Numbered from the stretch's first letter, positions 17,251-25,761 are shown. The stretch: 64,000 nt of DNA from Mycolicibacterium houstonense (GCF_900078665.2 NZ_LT546207.1:972480-1036479); one strand, 5' to 3'. A program made the numbers and translations. Notes: generated by a model from the sequence alone, not told the origin.

Positions 17251-17792
17251 CCTCGATCGGCCACATCCAGCCCCACACCACACAGTTACGTCACTGTGAC
17301 GATTAGGTAGGGCATCCGTCGGATCTCGAACCGCGTTGCGGGAGTAGTTAGCCGGCACTCTCAGGCAGTCGCGGACGATCCGAGAGCAATCAGTCCGGCA
17401 CTGTCATATCATCGCGGATTCGGCCGGCGATCACGGCATTCAAGCGGCCGCGGTGGGCCGGGAACATCGAACACGCTGCAAAAACAGCACTCTCAGATGG
17501 TTCCGGAAAACAGGGCAGAATCGGATTGCTCTCATGCTTTCCCGGATTACTGTCAACTAGTTCCGGATCGGACACTCGAAGGCACGCAGTACGCCATTGG
17601 TCATCACGTATCGCCAGTTTGGATCTGTACCGATAAGCTACATTATGTCAGGCTGTAAGTTGGTTATTCGAGTCCCGCCGGCGCGACACACCGTTCCCCG
17701 TCCGCCGTGCCAGGGTCGGACGCATCTTGGGCCGGGCCTGCTGACCAACACGACCCAGCCGATCTGGAGGTAGCACATGGCCGCAACGAGGA
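17251..17792. other. about 540 bp without a recognisable gene
   Basis: Between the VbhA-like gene and the next remnant I see no supported ORF. It holds the palindrome GTCACTGTGAC near 17291, the same element as in the flanking repeats, and several CCGGAA/TTCCGG words around 17500-17570 with no clear architecture. Confidence 0.4.
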
Positions 17793-18125
17793 TTGTTGTG
17801 GGCGCAGTCAGTCTTTCGCGATAATGCGGCTGTGCTCCGTCGTGCGCCGTTTCCGCTCCTAGCGCAAATGCCTGCAGAATTGCAGGACGTGATTCTGGAC
17901 TTCCGTTGGGATATCGAGCGACTGCACGCACTGGACCTGCCCACGTGCACGGTCGCGGCCAGCGATCTGGCTTGGCATCTGGACCTATCTGCGCGGGGAC
18001 GGTCAGATCGTGGTTCTGGATGGAATACACCGGCTCCTGAAAGCCTCACTCACGGACCGAACAGACATCCCAGTGCGCGTACTAGCGCCGCATCGGTTCG
18101 ACGCTATCGCCGTGCCTGACCCGCG
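17793..18125 (+). pseudogene. frameshifted remnant of a hypothetical protein
   Basis: Two pieces of one protein are readable in different frames. The first (to about 17987) contains VILDFRWDIERLHALDLPT and SDLAWHLDL. The second (about 18008-18124) contains VVLDGIHRLLKASL, TDIPVRVLAP and HRFDAIAVP. They recall a hypothetical family that ends in a DGxHRLxxA signature (ParB/nuclease-like), with the middle deleted and the frame broken. Function is unknown. I consider it decayed DNA at the right edge of the accessory region. Confidence 0.5.
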
Positions 18126-18225
18126 CCGGTGGCGGTCCGGTCGCGGCCGATCCCCAACCGAGCCTGGTGACGTTAACGTGCTCCGTCAAGTATGAGTGCT
18201 TTCGTTCGGGCCGTAGGCTCACGGC

Positions 18226-18435
18226 ATGCACATCGTGACTCTGGCCAGCACCGCCGCAACGGCGACGCTGACGGTGGCGCTGGCGGCCTATTCCGCGTTG
18301 ATCCTCGCCAGCATCGCAGTCGCGATCGACGCCGCCCGCCGGCACCGACGGCGCCGGGCGATCGCCGCCGCAGTGATGGTTGGGGTGCTGACCCTGGGCG
18401 GGCTGGTTATGGCGATTCTCAGCAGCGTCGCATGA
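18226..18435 (+). CDS. small membrane protein, 69 residues
   Basis: This short protein has two hydrophobic segments (about residues 4-33 and 46-68) separated by a basic stretch AARRHRRRRA. That is a helical hairpin with a positively charged cytoplasmic loop. There is no recognisable family and only a weak ribosome binding site before ATG 18226. Hydrophobicity and charge distribution support it being real. Its neighbours are the remnant upstream and YaeQ downstream on the same strand. Confidence 0.45.
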   Translation: MHIVTLASTAATATLTVALAAYSALILASIAVAIDAARRHRRRRAIAAAVMVGVLTLGGLVMAILSSVA

Positions 18436-18548
18436 ACCTCACAACGCGGTGCGCGTGAACACCGGATAGTTGGCGCCTGACACGGCGGCCCGACCACTCA
18501 GGGCGGCCCGACTTGCTCGAGGCACACCACCTGGGTGGACACTATGAC

Positions 18549-19100
18549 GTGGCCCTTTCTGCAACAGTCTTCAAAGTCGAACTTGGCGTCTCCGATGTCG
18601 ACCACGGTTACTACGCCGATCACACGCTGACCGTGGCCCGTCATCCCAGTGAGACCGATGAACGGATGGTAGTGCGGTTGTTGGCCTTTGGGCTGCGCGC
18701 ACACCGACTCGGCGACGTCGACGGTGAGTTGGCGTTCGGGCCGGGCTTGTCCACCCCTGGCGTACCGGACTTGCGGCTCGCCGACTACACCGGCCGGACC
18801 CTGGAGTGGATCAACGTCGGCCAGCCCGACGAACGCGTCTTGGGCAAGGCGGCCAGCCAGGCCGACCAGGTGCTGCTGTTCCCTTTTGCCGCCGGCGTGG
18901 CCACCTGGTGGCGCACCGTCGGCCCCAAAGTCGCCGGGCTGCCGAACCTGTCGGTGGTCCAGATACCGCACGCAGCAGTGCAGCAACTGGCCCAGACTGT
19001 CGAACGACGGGTCTCGGCGCAGGTGATGGTGATCGAAGGCCAGGTGACGATGACCCTAGGCGGAGTCGACGTCACCTTCACACCCGAGCAATTGCAGTGA
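18549..19100 (+). CDS. YaeQ family protein
   Basis: 183 residues, the normal length for YaeQ. The N-terminus VALSATVFKVELGVSDVDHG and the signature LTVARHPSETDERMVVRLLAF are diagnostic; VGQPDERVLGKAASQADQVLLF also fits. YaeQ has a PD-(D/E)xK-like fold of uncertain biochemical role (E. coli YaeQ was linked to suppression of RfaH defects). I chose GTG 18549, which gives the canonical N-terminus; the reading frame stays open twelve codons further upstream. Confidence 0.88.
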   Translation: MALSATVFKVELGVSDVDHGYYADHTLTVARHPSETDERMVVRLLAFGLRAHRLGDVDGELAFGPGLSTPGVPDLRLADYTGRTLEWINVGQPDERVLGKAASQADQVLLFPFAAGVATWWRTVGPKVAGLPNLSVVQIPHAAVQQLAQTVERRVSAQVMVIEGQVTMTLGGVDVTFTPEQLQ

Positions 19101-19165
19101 ACGTCTGAGCCCGGGCTGCTAGTCGATGGCGTTAGCGCCCAGTTCTGGGCAGATGGATCAATGCA

Positions 19166-19645
19166 CTAGCGGGCAGCGAGTGGATCGTCGGCGATACCGA
19201 CCAGGATATCAGCAATCTCCGATACCGTTGCGGTGGTGACGATCTCGTGTGTAGCCGCCTCTCGCAACAGAGGCTCTACCGCAGCAATGTCACCCAAGAT
19301 CTGCGACCGTTGCTCGGCAGTCTTACCGAACGGGTTGTTCGTGCGCCGGGCTATTCGATCGAGCACCACCTCGGTCGGGGCGCTCAAGAGCACAACCGCA
19401 TCAAAACGCTCATAGAACCGCACCTGGTTGGCCACGGTGCCTTGGATGAACAGCGGCCGCCCGCGCGGCCGGCCCAACAACTCGTTGATCAACGCTTCCC
19501 GCCACAGCGGCTCACCGTCGACCATTTCAATCCACGAGCCCTCGTCCGTATCAACGGTGTCGAAGCCCCTGCGGGCAAGCTCGGCTAACACCGTTGACTT
19601 CCCGACTCCGGACATCCCCGTCACCAACACCGCGCGCCCCGACAT
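19166..19645 (-). CDS. P-loop nucleotide kinase-like ATPase
   Basis: About 159 residues with an N-terminal Walker A GMSGVGKST and the layout of small kinases of the shikimate/gluconate/adenylate-kinase type: FDTVDTDEGSW, RPLFIQGTVANQVRFY, FDAVVLLSAPTEVVLDRIARR, NPFGKTAEQR. Substrate unknown. I chose ATG 19645, which places the Walker A loop at residue 8; a GTG ten codons upstream is possible. The GNAT gene ends 16 bases upstream on the same strand, so the two are probably co-transcribed. Confidence 0.75.
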   Translation of the reverse strand: MSGRAVLVTGMSGVGKSTVLAELARRGFDTVDTDEGSWIEMVDGEPLWREALINELLGRPRGRPLFIQGTVANQVRFYERFDAVVLLSAPTEVVLDRIARRTNNPFGKTAEQRSQILGDIAAVEPLLREAATHEIVTTATVSEIADILVGIADDPLAAR

Positions 19646-19691
19646 GGACAACGATCCAACCACCTTCCGGGCCACCCGGCGATCACACGCA

Positions 19692-20150
19692 TCAGAGCGT
19701 ATGGATCTCCATCAGCGGCAGTTCACGGCCAGGGATAGAGCTGGATTCGACGCTTCCGGTTCGATGGGCGCCCATGGCGCGGTAGAACGATTCGGCGTTC
19801 GGGTCGGAGGTGATGGTGAGCCGTCGGATGCCGATGTCGCGCGCGGCGCGAACCGCGTGGCGGAACAGCTCTGCCCCTACGCCGGTACCGATGGCCTCGG
19901 GAGCGACAAACAGCATGTCCAATTCCGCAGACGGAGGGTCACCGTCGATGGTGACGAATCCGACGATGGAGCCACAGCGTTCGGCGATGGCGGCGCGACG
20001 CGTGGCAACCTCCGACGGAGTAATGGTCAGCTCGGGTCGGAAGGATTCGAGAAGGCTCTCGTTGTAGCCCCAGTGCCCTTTAGACCGAACAGCCAGCTCG
20101 GTCAACAGAGCTGCTTCCTCGGGCCGGCCCGGTCTGATCGTGATGGCCAT
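19692..20150 (-). CDS. GNAT family N-acetyltransferase
   Basis: 152 residues with the GNAT fold: ITIRPGRPEEAALLTELAVR (N-terminal strand/helix), ELDMLFVAPEAIGTGVGAEL (motif A, acetyl-CoA pyrophosphate loop), and LTITSDPNAESFYRAMGAHR (motif B). It transfers an acetyl group from acetyl-CoA to an unknown amine. The start at ATG 20150 removes an unsupported 14-residue extension. It lies downstream of csbD behind a hairpin and upstream of the P-loop ATPase. Confidence 0.82.
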   Translation of the reverse strand: MAITIRPGRPEEAALLTELAVRSKGHWGYNESLLESFRPELTITPSEVATRRAAIAERCGSIVGFVTIDGDPPSAELDMLFVAPEAIGTGVGAELFRHAVRAARDIGIRRLTITSDPNAESFYRAMGAHRTGSVESSSIPGRELPLMEIHTL

Positions 20151-20198
20151 GCCGGTCAGTCTTCCAGACCCCGTTTTGAAGCGGTGACTCAATATGAC

Positions 20199-20228
20199 GT
20201 CCCGCCCGGTACTGAACCCGGACGGGAC
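20199..20228 (-). terminator. hairpin downstream of the CsbD-family gene
   Basis: The arms GTCCCGCCCGG and CCGGACGGGAC pair with one mismatch around an 8-base loop, 13 bases past the CsbD-family stop. No U-tract, as is common for mycobacterial terminators. Confidence 0.5.
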
Positions 20229-20240
20229 AACATACTTTGG

Positions 20241-20453
20241 TTACGCGTTGCCGGTTAGCCGGTCTTTGATGGATTCCACACCGTCCTTGACCTTCTCGGC
20301 GGTATCGGCCACCTTCTGCTTCACTGCTGCGATCCCCTGATCAGCCTGCCCTTCGGCTTTGAGATCGTCGTTGCCGGTGGCCGCGCCGGCCGCCTCTTTG
20401 GCGCGTCCCTTGAGATCGTCGACCTTGTTGCGCGCATCGTCTGCAATCCCCAT
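20241..20453 (-). CDS. CsbD family stress protein
   Basis: 70 residues with the CsbD signature: an amphipathic, alanine/lysine-rich protein containing KVDDLKGRAKEAAGAATGN and QGIAAVKQKVADTAEKVKDG. The family is induced by general stress in many bacteria and has no defined enzymatic role. The start is ATG 20453 (MGIADDARNK), the usual N-terminus. It lies downstream of the Asp23/Gls24 operon, itself a stress-linked family, on the same strand. Confidence 0.85.
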   Translation of the reverse strand: MGIADDARNKVDDLKGRAKEAAGAATGNDDLKAEGQADQGIAAVKQKVADTAEKVKDGVESIKDRLTGNA

Positions 20454-20555
20454 GTCCTGCAGTCCCTTTCGTGTCGGAGCAACCCATCGACGGTCACCCA
20501 CTCTTTACCGATCCAGCGTACTCCCCTCGTTTCTGCACTGGATGCCTATCCCCCG

Positions 20556-21110
20556 TCAGATCACCTGCGGGCGTGCCTTTTCCGGTCGCACGTGCTTGAC
20601 CAGCAGCTGAAATTCGAAGTCGGCGCCTGCCGCCCGCTGGGCATCGGCAGCACATCTGCGGGCCAGCCGGTGAACCTCGGCGGCAGACGTTTGCGGGGGC
20701 ACCTGCACGGTGACGCGCATGATCGGCCTACCGCGTTCGATCCGAGTGCGGGCCTTGGCGCCCTGCACGGCGGGATGACTTCCCACATCGACAGCGACCG
20801 CGTCGGCGATCCGGTCGAGATTCACCGCGCCGGCGTCGCCATTCACAGTGCGCACCGCGGCAGGGCGCAGGTGCAGCAGCAGCAGCCACAGCCCCAGCAC
20901 TACCGCGATGAGGCCTACCCCACCCAATACTGCCGGCCACCAGGGCCATTCGGAGGTGCGTGTCAACACCCCGGGCTGCAGGCGTTCGGCCGATTCACGG
21001 GCTACCCGGAGGTTCACGCGGTATCCGATCAGCCAACCGCCCGCCGTGAGCAACACCAGGGCCACGACGGCGGTCAGCAGTCGATCCATCACGCGGACAA
21101 CCGACGTCAT
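20556..21110 (-). CDS. AmaP-like membrane anchor of the Asp23 operon
   Basis: 184 residues with two membrane segments (LLTAVVALVLLTAGGWLIGY near residue 11 and a second near residues 60-80) and a C-terminal soluble domain related to Asp23 (RPIMRVTVQVPPQTSAAEVHRLA). This layout matches alkaline-shock response membrane anchor (AmaP) proteins, which tether Asp23/Gls24 proteins to the membrane. Its ATG overlaps the stop of the preceding gene by four bases (ATGA). It is the last gene of the six-gene minus-strand operon. Confidence 0.72.
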   Translation of the reverse strand: MTSVVRVMDRLLTAVVALVLLTAGGWLIGYRVNLRVARESAERLQPGVLTRTSEWPWWPAVLGGVGLIAVVLGLWLLLLHLRPAAVRTVNGDAGAVNLDRIADAVAVDVGSHPAVQGAKARTRIERGRPIMRVTVQVPPQTSAAEVHRLARRCAADAQRAAGADFEFQLLVKHVRPEKARPQVI

Positions 21111-21883
21111 TGTTCATCTCCTTCGGAGGCCGCGTCGCGCACCGACTCGGAACGCCAGGCCTCGACCGCGTGCCGTTGCACCCACACCCCGTCGCCGACT
21201 GGGTGATACGCCATCCGACGCGGTTTAACCGCGACGATGAGCAGGATCGCCCCCGCGAGCACCGCCACGACCGCACCCGGCCACGTCCACCATTGCCATT
21301 GGGCGCCCCCGGCCCAGTCGAGCACCGGTGTGATCCACGCGGCCCCACCGATCCAGTCGACGTCGATGAGGGCATCGCGCACGGCCACTACGCCGGCCGC
21401 GATGACCATCAGCGCAATCAGTACGCCGGTGATTGTGGAAGCTGCGGTACGGCGCGGGGCGAATCGTCCGCGGCTGCTGGCGGTTCCGGCGTTCAGTTCG
21501 GTATCCGCCGCGTACGCGTCGGCGACCTGTGCCGGCGTCCTGTCGCTGACGATTCGGCTGATCCGCACACCCAGGTGACGCGGCTGCTCACCGAGCGACA
21601 GCGACAATTCACGCGACACCGCGGATTCGACCTCGTTGAGGATCGTCGTGCCGTCAACCGGCCAATTCGCCGCAATATCTATGTCGACCGCGCGCGACTG
21701 CGATCCGCCGCCGATGCGCACCGCGGGCAATGTCCCGCCCGGCACGATGGTGCGCCGGCGGACAACGCCTGGCACCGAGAGCGCCGCGTGCTCGATCAGC
21801 CGCTGCCGCACGCGGTCGCTGATCACTGTCTGGCCGCGTTCGGGTTGCGCCACAAGCGCGGCCACCACCGGTTCGGTTGTCAC
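21107..21883 (-). CDS. Asp23/Gls24 family protein with membrane segments (DUF6286-type)
   Basis: 258 residues. The N-terminal part is an Asp23/Gls24-type domain (IEHAALSVPGVVRRRTIVPG, followed by VDIDIAANWPVDGTTI). The C-terminal half holds two membrane helices (TITGVLIALMVIAAGVVAV and WPGAVVAVLAGAILLIVAV) and a short tail. I chose GTG 21883: AGGAG lies six bases upstream and it begins three bases after the stop of the preceding small gene; the longer open frame upstream is antisense-like. Likely part of a membrane-associated envelope-stress complex. Confidence 0.78.
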   Translation of the reverse strand: MTTEPVVAALVAQPERGQTVISDRVRQRLIEHAALSVPGVVRRRTIVPGGTLPAVRIGGGSQSRAVDIDIAANWPVDGTTILNEVESAVSRELSLSLGEQPRHLGVRISRIVSDRTPAQVADAYAADTELNAGTASSRGRFAPRRTAASTITGVLIALMVIAAGVVAVRDALIDVDWIGGAAWITPVLDWAGGAQWQWWTWPGAVVAVLAGAILLIVAVKPRRMAYHPVGDGVWVQRHAVEAWRSESVRDAASEGDEQ

Positions 21884-21885
21884 CC

Positions 21886-22068
21886 TCAGCTCCTGGGACG
21901 GCGCCCGAGTGCCGTCAGATCGACCGTCCCGTCCAGGTGGGCCCCGATCGCTGCGCCGGCACCGCCGAGGATCAATGCCAGCAGGAAGCCGATCAGACCA
22001 CCGGCGGCCGCGGCGATTGCCAGCAGCAGGCCGGCGAAAAGACCTATCACAACGTACTTTTGGTTCAT
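21886..22068 (-). CDS. small membrane protein of the Asp23 operon
   Basis: 60 residues: MNQKYVVIGLFAGLLLAIAA, then a second glycine/alanine-rich helix and a short polar tail with LDGTVDLTALGRR. It resembles the small DUF2273-like membrane proteins that accompany Asp23 and AmaP. Its ATG overlaps the preceding stop (ATGA). Co-translation with neighbours is likely. Confidence 0.75.
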   Translation of the reverse strand: MNQKYVVIGLFAGLLLAIAAAAGGLIGFLLALILGGAGAAIGAHLDGTVDLTALGRRPRS

Positions 22069-22298
22069 CGTTGAGCTTTCTTCGAACTATTGACGCGGCG
22101 GATGCGCCTGCGTCTGGTGAGGTACGCCGCGAGCCGTCCCCGGCAGGTACGCCGGATCCGGATTGCGGGTCGCGATGCACCGCGATCAAATGCGGCGAGC
22201 GCTGCAATCAGGGCCTCGGCAGAACCGCCGATGTCGGGATGATGCCGACGGACGGCGTCGCGGCGGGCACGACGATCGAATTCAGTCACCGCACGCAT
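22065..22298 (-). CDS. small basic protein of the Asp23 operon
   Basis: 77 residues, very arginine-rich. The front part, FDRRARRDAVRRHHPDIGGS, recalls the J-domain-like RRAVRxxHPD motif of small proteins seen in actinobacterial Asp23 clusters; the rest is basic (RRTCRGRLAAYL). Start ATG 22298 or GTG 22289; either overlaps the end of the upstream gene (17 or 8 bases), and the stop overlaps the next start by four bases. Function unknown. Confidence 0.6.
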   Translation of the reverse strand: MRAVTEFDRRARRDAVRRHHPDIGGSAEALIAALAAFDRGASRPAIRIRRTCRGRLAAYLTRRRRIRRVNSSKKAQR

Positions 22299-22590
22299 CG
22301 TGTTGCTCGACCACCGCAACATCGCCGACCACCACGTCGACCGGAACTCCCGCGGCGGCGCTAGCGACGCGCTGCACCTGTTCGGCGACATCGAGTAGGT
22401 GCTCCCGCAACTGCAGCACCACGTGGACTTCTCCACTGTCGGCTCCGAGTCGTATACCGCGAACGGTCCGGCCAGGCAGATGCGTCGCCGGGACGCCCGG
22501 CCCGAAGTGCAGCCCGATCACACCGTCGACGGCGGTCACGGTCTGCACCACGCGGTCGACGCGGTCAGCGATCGGTGCCGTCTGACTCAT
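22282..22590 (-). CDS. Asp23/Gls24-related protein, short form
   Basis: 102 residues: TVTAVDGVIGLHFGPGVPA, VRGIRLGADSGEVHVVLQL and a C-terminal VDVVVGDVAVVE. The strand-helix pattern resembles a shortened Asp23 (alkaline shock protein) domain. Its start overlaps the stop of the first operon gene by four bases (ATGA). The role is presumably structural within the same envelope-stress complex. Confidence 0.65.
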   Translation of the reverse strand: MSQTAPIADRVDRVVQTVTAVDGVIGLHFGPGVPATHLPGRTVRGIRLGADSGEVHVVLQLREHLLDVAEQVQRVASAAAGVPVDVVVGDVAVVEQHDACGD

Positions 22591-23060
22591 ACGACGCGGG
22601 GCTCGCCGGCATTGTCGCCCTCGGCGTCATCGTCGTCGGCGAAGTGGACGTCATGCACCGTGATGTTGACCTCGGTGACCTCAAGCCCGGTCATGTTCTC
22701 GACCGCGGCGATAACGTTGCTGCGGATACCGTCGGCCAGATCGTGGATCGCGATGCCGTACTCCGCCACGATCCCGATATCCACAGCGGCCTGTCGCTCA
22801 CCGACCTCGACACTGACCCCCTGAGTGAGGCTCGGCGAACCCGGGAGGGTCTCCCGTAACTTGCCGACAACGCGTGCCGCCTGGCCACCGAGGTCGTACA
22901 CGCCATCGATCTCGCGGGTCGCGATCCCGGCGATCTTGGAGACGACGATGTCGGCGATGGTCGTGGCACCGTGGCCGGCCACCTTCGCGACGTCCTTGCC
23001 CACCCGGTCGACGGCTACATCCGAGCTAACTTCCCGGGGCTGGGTTGCTGCGGTCATCAA
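22587..23060 (-). CDS. Asp23/Gls24 family envelope stress response protein
   Basis: 157 residues with the classical Asp23 signature: IVVSKIAGIATREIDGVYDL, VEVGERQAAVDIGIVAEYG, IRSNVIAAVENMTGLEVTEV and NITVHDVHF. Asp23 proteins form membrane-tethered polymers via AmaP and protect the envelope under stress. It is the first gene of the minus-strand operon (GAAGGAGAAG directly upstream of ATG 23060). A perfect palindrome lies 23-39 bp upstream, and an ECF sigma factor is divergent. Confidence 0.88.
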   Translation of the reverse strand: MMTAATQPREVSSDVAVDRVGKDVAKVAGHGATTIADIVVSKIAGIATREIDGVYDLGGQAARVVGKLRETLPGSPSLTQGVSVEVGERQAAVDIGIVAEYGIAIHDLADGIRSNVIAAVENMTGLEVTEVNITVHDVHFADDDDAEGDNAGEPRVV

Positions 23061-23082
23061 CTTCTCCTTCTAGGCTGATTCC

Positions 23083-23099
23083 CCGAACATTTCGTTCGG
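23083..23099. promoter_or_regulatory. palindrome CCGAAC-N5-GTTCGG between Asp23 operon and sigma factor
   Basis: Six-base perfect arms around ATTTC, located 23 bp upstream of the Asp23 start and 82 bp upstream of the sigma-factor start. The GGAAC-like arm is also similar to ECF -35 elements. Operator or promoter function is inference. Confidence 0.45.
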
Positions 23100-23180
23100 C
23101 ACAATGGGTTAGTCGGGGGCGGGTGCGCGGAGCGCACGCAAATGAGACGTAGGCCACAATGACGGAAGAACGCGACGGGG

Positions 23181-23753
23181 GTGGCAGTGGCAGCGGGCAG
23201 ACTTGGACTGTTGGAATGGCTCTCCGACGATGCGCTGGCCCGCCGCGCCCAACGTGGCGACGCGGAGGCCTTCGACGCACTGGTGGTGCGCCACGCGCCG
23301 GCGCTGCACCGGTTCGTAGCAAACACTTACCCGGACCGCGACGAGTGCGATGACATCGTGCAGGAGACGTTTATCACGGCGTGGAAGGCGCTGCCCACGT
23401 TCGCGTTTCGATCGCAGTTCCGCACCTGGTTGTATTCGCTGGCGTCCCGCAGAACCATCGACGCCCTTCGGCGCCGGCGCCCGCAGACCGGGCTCGACTC
23501 GACCGCGGATACCCCGGACCTCACGCCGGGGCCAGGCCAGCGCGCGTTAGCCGGGGACTTCATGGCGGCACTCAATCGCGAACTGGCCCTGCTGCCCTAT
23601 CCAGCGCGGGCGGCCTGGTGGCTGCGCGAGGTGTACGACCTGCCGCTCTCAGAGATCGCCACCGTGCTGCACACCACCGAGGGATCCGTGCGGGGCCACC
23701 TGCAACGCACCCGAAAGCGGCTCGCCGCGGCGCTTGAGGAGTTCCGCCCATGA
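23181..23753 (+). CDS. ECF-family RNA polymerase sigma factor
   Basis: 190 residues with sigma region 2 (RRAQRGDAEAFDALVVRHA, DDIVQETFITAWKALPTF, FRTWLYSLASRRTIDALRRR) and region 4 (LPLSEIATVLHTTEGSVRGH, then LQRTRKRLAAAL). ECF factors direct RNA polymerase to stress promoters and are usually held by an anti-sigma factor. The GTG at 23181 precedes the conserved part closely. The next gene overlaps its stop by four bases and may act as its partner. Divergence from the Asp23 operon suggests it controls that operon (inference). Confidence 0.9.
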   Translation: MAVAAGRLGLLEWLSDDALARRAQRGDAEAFDALVVRHAPALHRFVANTYPDRDECDDIVQETFITAWKALPTFAFRSQFRTWLYSLASRRTIDALRRRRPQTGLDSTADTPDLTPGPGQRALAGDFMAALNRELALLPYPARAAWWLREVYDLPLSEIATVLHTTEGSVRGHLQRTRKRLAAALEEFRP

Positions 23754-24352
23754 CTGCATCGAAGCAATCGGTCCGGCCCGGCGACTATGCATCGGGCACC
23801 GCGTCACGTAACACTGGAGGGTGGATGCGTAGCACAGCCACGGACGATTACGACGCCGTCGAACAGTCGACGGCGTGGATCGCCGATGCCACGCGCAACC
23901 TGGCGGGGCTGCAATCGTCACCCGAGGTAGGCGTCAACCATGCAGTCGATCCACGCTGGGGAGAAGGCAGCTCAGCCCTCGACCGCCTCCGCACCACCAT
24001 CGCTCATCACATCGCCGCGCTCCCGCGCCAAGGACGCCCAATCCACAGCGCTCGCACCGGGATCAGCATCACGCACCTGGCGCTGGCCAAAGTGCTGACA
24101 TGGCAACTGGCCGAACCCGCCGCTGCCGCCGAGGCGGCAGTAGCCGACGTGGAGGTGCAGGTTGACGGGTACGCCGTTTCGGAGGTGCATATCCACCTGG
24201 TGGCAGTCGGTGCCGACCCGCGTGACACCACCTACCTACACGATGGCGACCGGCTGCGCGAGCACGCAGCGGCCGTCGTCGCCGAGATAATCGGGGACAC
24301 CCCTCACATCACGCTGACATGGGAGGACATCGCTCTGCCGCCCGACGCGTAG
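23750..24352 (+). CDS. hypothetical protein coupled to the ECF sigma factor
   Basis: 200 residues, starting in the ATGA overlap with the sigma-factor stop. The N-terminal part is hydrophilic (WIADATRNLAGLQ); the C-terminal part contains ITHLALAKVLTWQL and VQVDGYAVSEVHIHLVAVG, a strand pattern reminiscent of Asp23-type domains. No membrane segment and no zinc-binding anti-sigma HxxxCxxC motif is seen, so it is not a typical ZAS anti-sigma factor. Position suggests a regulator or partner of the sigma factor; this is inference. Confidence 0.6.
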   Translation: MTASKQSVRPGDYASGTASRNTGGWMRSTATDDYDAVEQSTAWIADATRNLAGLQSSPEVGVNHAVDPRWGEGSSALDRLRTTIAHHIAALPRQGRPIHSARTGISITHLALAKVLTWQLAEPAAAAEAAVADVEVQVDGYAVSEVHIHLVAVGADPRDTTYLHDGDRLREHAAAVVAEIIGDTPHITLTWEDIALPPDA

Positions 24353-24365
24353 CCGGAGGTTGGTG

Positions 24366-25748
24366 CTACACGCCGCCGCGGCGCAGCATCCGACCCTGTG
24401 GGGTCTGGAAGTCAATCTTCTTGCCGCGCAACCAAGTACTCGTCACGACACCGGCGAGTGCACGCCCGTCGTACGGGCTGATCGGGTTCTTGTGGTGCAG
24501 CTTGTGCACGTCGACGACCTGCGCAGATTCGGGCTCGAAGATCGCGAAATCGGCGTCGTAGCCCAGCGCGATCTTGCCCTTGTTGTTCAGGCCGGCGAGC
24601 TCGGCGGGTTTGGCTGCCATCCAGTCGAGCACCTGTGTGAGTGCGATCCCGCGGCGCTTGGCCTCGGTCCAGATCAACGACAGACCCAGCTGCAGCGACG
24701 CGACACCACCCCAGGCGACGCCGAAGTCGCCGTTTTCGACGTCCTTCAGGTCGACCGTCGACGGTGAGTGATCAGAGACGATGCAGTCGATCGTGCCGTC
24801 GAGCAGGCCCTGCCACAGCAGTTCCCGATTCGATGCCTCGCGGATCGGCGGACAGCACTTGAACGCGGTCGCGCCGTTCGGGATCTCCTCGGCGAGAAGC
24901 GTCAAGTAATGCGGGCACGTCTCGACAGTGATCTTGACGCCGTCGCGCTTGGCGGTGGCGAGCATGGGCAGCGCATCCGACGACGACAGATGCAGGATAT
25001 GCGCGCGGGCACCGGTCCATCGAGCGCGCTCGATGACCTCGGCGATCGCCACATTCTCGGCGCCGCGCGGCCGTGACGCCAGGAATCGTTCGTACCGGTC
25101 CCCCTCGGCCGACGGCGCATGGTCGATGGCGCGGGAGTCCTCGGCGTGCACGATCATCATGGAGTCGAAACCGGCGAGTACGGCCATGTCCTTCTCCATC
25201 TCATCGGCGTCGAGATGCGGGAACTCGTCGACACCAGAGTGCAGCAGGAAGCATTTGAAGCCGAACACGCCTTCGTCGTGCAGACCGCGCAGATCGCCGG
25301 TGTTGCCCGGAATCGCGCCGCCCCAGAAGCCGACGTCGATGTGTGTCTTGCCCGATGCAGCCGCGCGCTTGGCATTCAGTGCTTCGACGTTGACCGTCGG
25401 CGGAATCGAGTTCAGCGGCATGTCGATCAGGGTGGTCACACCGCCCGCCGCGGCCGCGCGGGTAGCGGAGTCGAACCCCTCCCACTCGGTGCGGCCCGGT
25501 TCATTGACGTGCACATGCGTATCGACCAAGCCGGGAATCATGACCTGTTCGTCGGTGAGTTCGACGATCTCCGCGCCGGTGAGGCCGCTGCCCAGCGGCT
25601 CGATCGCGACGACGCGACCGTCGCGGATACCGATCTCGCGGGCGACGATTCCCGCCGTCGTCAGTGTGCGCTCGCCGCGGACCACCAGGTCGAAATCGGG
25701 TTGGTTGGACCGCTCCCCTGCGTCGGCGATCATCGGCTTCTCTTCCAT
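24366..25748 (-). CDS. allB: allantoinase
   Basis: 460 residues. This zinc amidohydrolase opens the hydantoin ring of allantoin to allantoate. Motifs: DTHVHVNEPGRTEWEGF (HxH metal ligands), GFKCFLLHSG (carboxylated Lys), HAEDSR, HILHLSSS and VSDHSP (catalytic Asp). These match allantoinase rather than dihydroorotase. I chose ATG 25748 because the in-frame ATG at 25769 lies inside the operator palindrome 25762-25776. The gene is divergent from the permease/racemase pair and belongs to a ureide-degradation cluster. Confidence 0.93.
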   Translation of the reverse strand: MEEKPMIADAGERSNQPDFDLVVRGERTLTTAGIVAREIGIRDGRVVAIEPLGSGLTGAEIVELTDEQVMIPGLVDTHVHVNEPGRTEWEGFDSATRAAAAGGVTTLIDMPLNSIPPTVNVEALNAKRAAASGKTHIDVGFWGGAIPGNTGDLRGLHDEGVFGFKCFLLHSGVDEFPHLDADEMEKDMAVLAGFDSMMIVHAEDSRAIDHAPSAEGDRYERFLASRPRGAENVAIAEVIERARWTGARAHILHLSSSDALPMLATAKRDGVKITVETCPHYLTLLAEEIPNGATAFKCCPPIREASNRELLWQGLLDGTIDCIVSDHSPSTVDLKDVENGDFGVAWGGVASLQLGLSLIWTEAKRRGIALTQVLDWMAAKPAELAGLNNKGKIALGYDADFAIFEPESAQVVDVHKLHHKNPISPYDGRALAGVVTSTWLRGKKIDFQTPQGRMLRRGGV

Positions 25749-25761
25749 GCTGCGAGCATAA

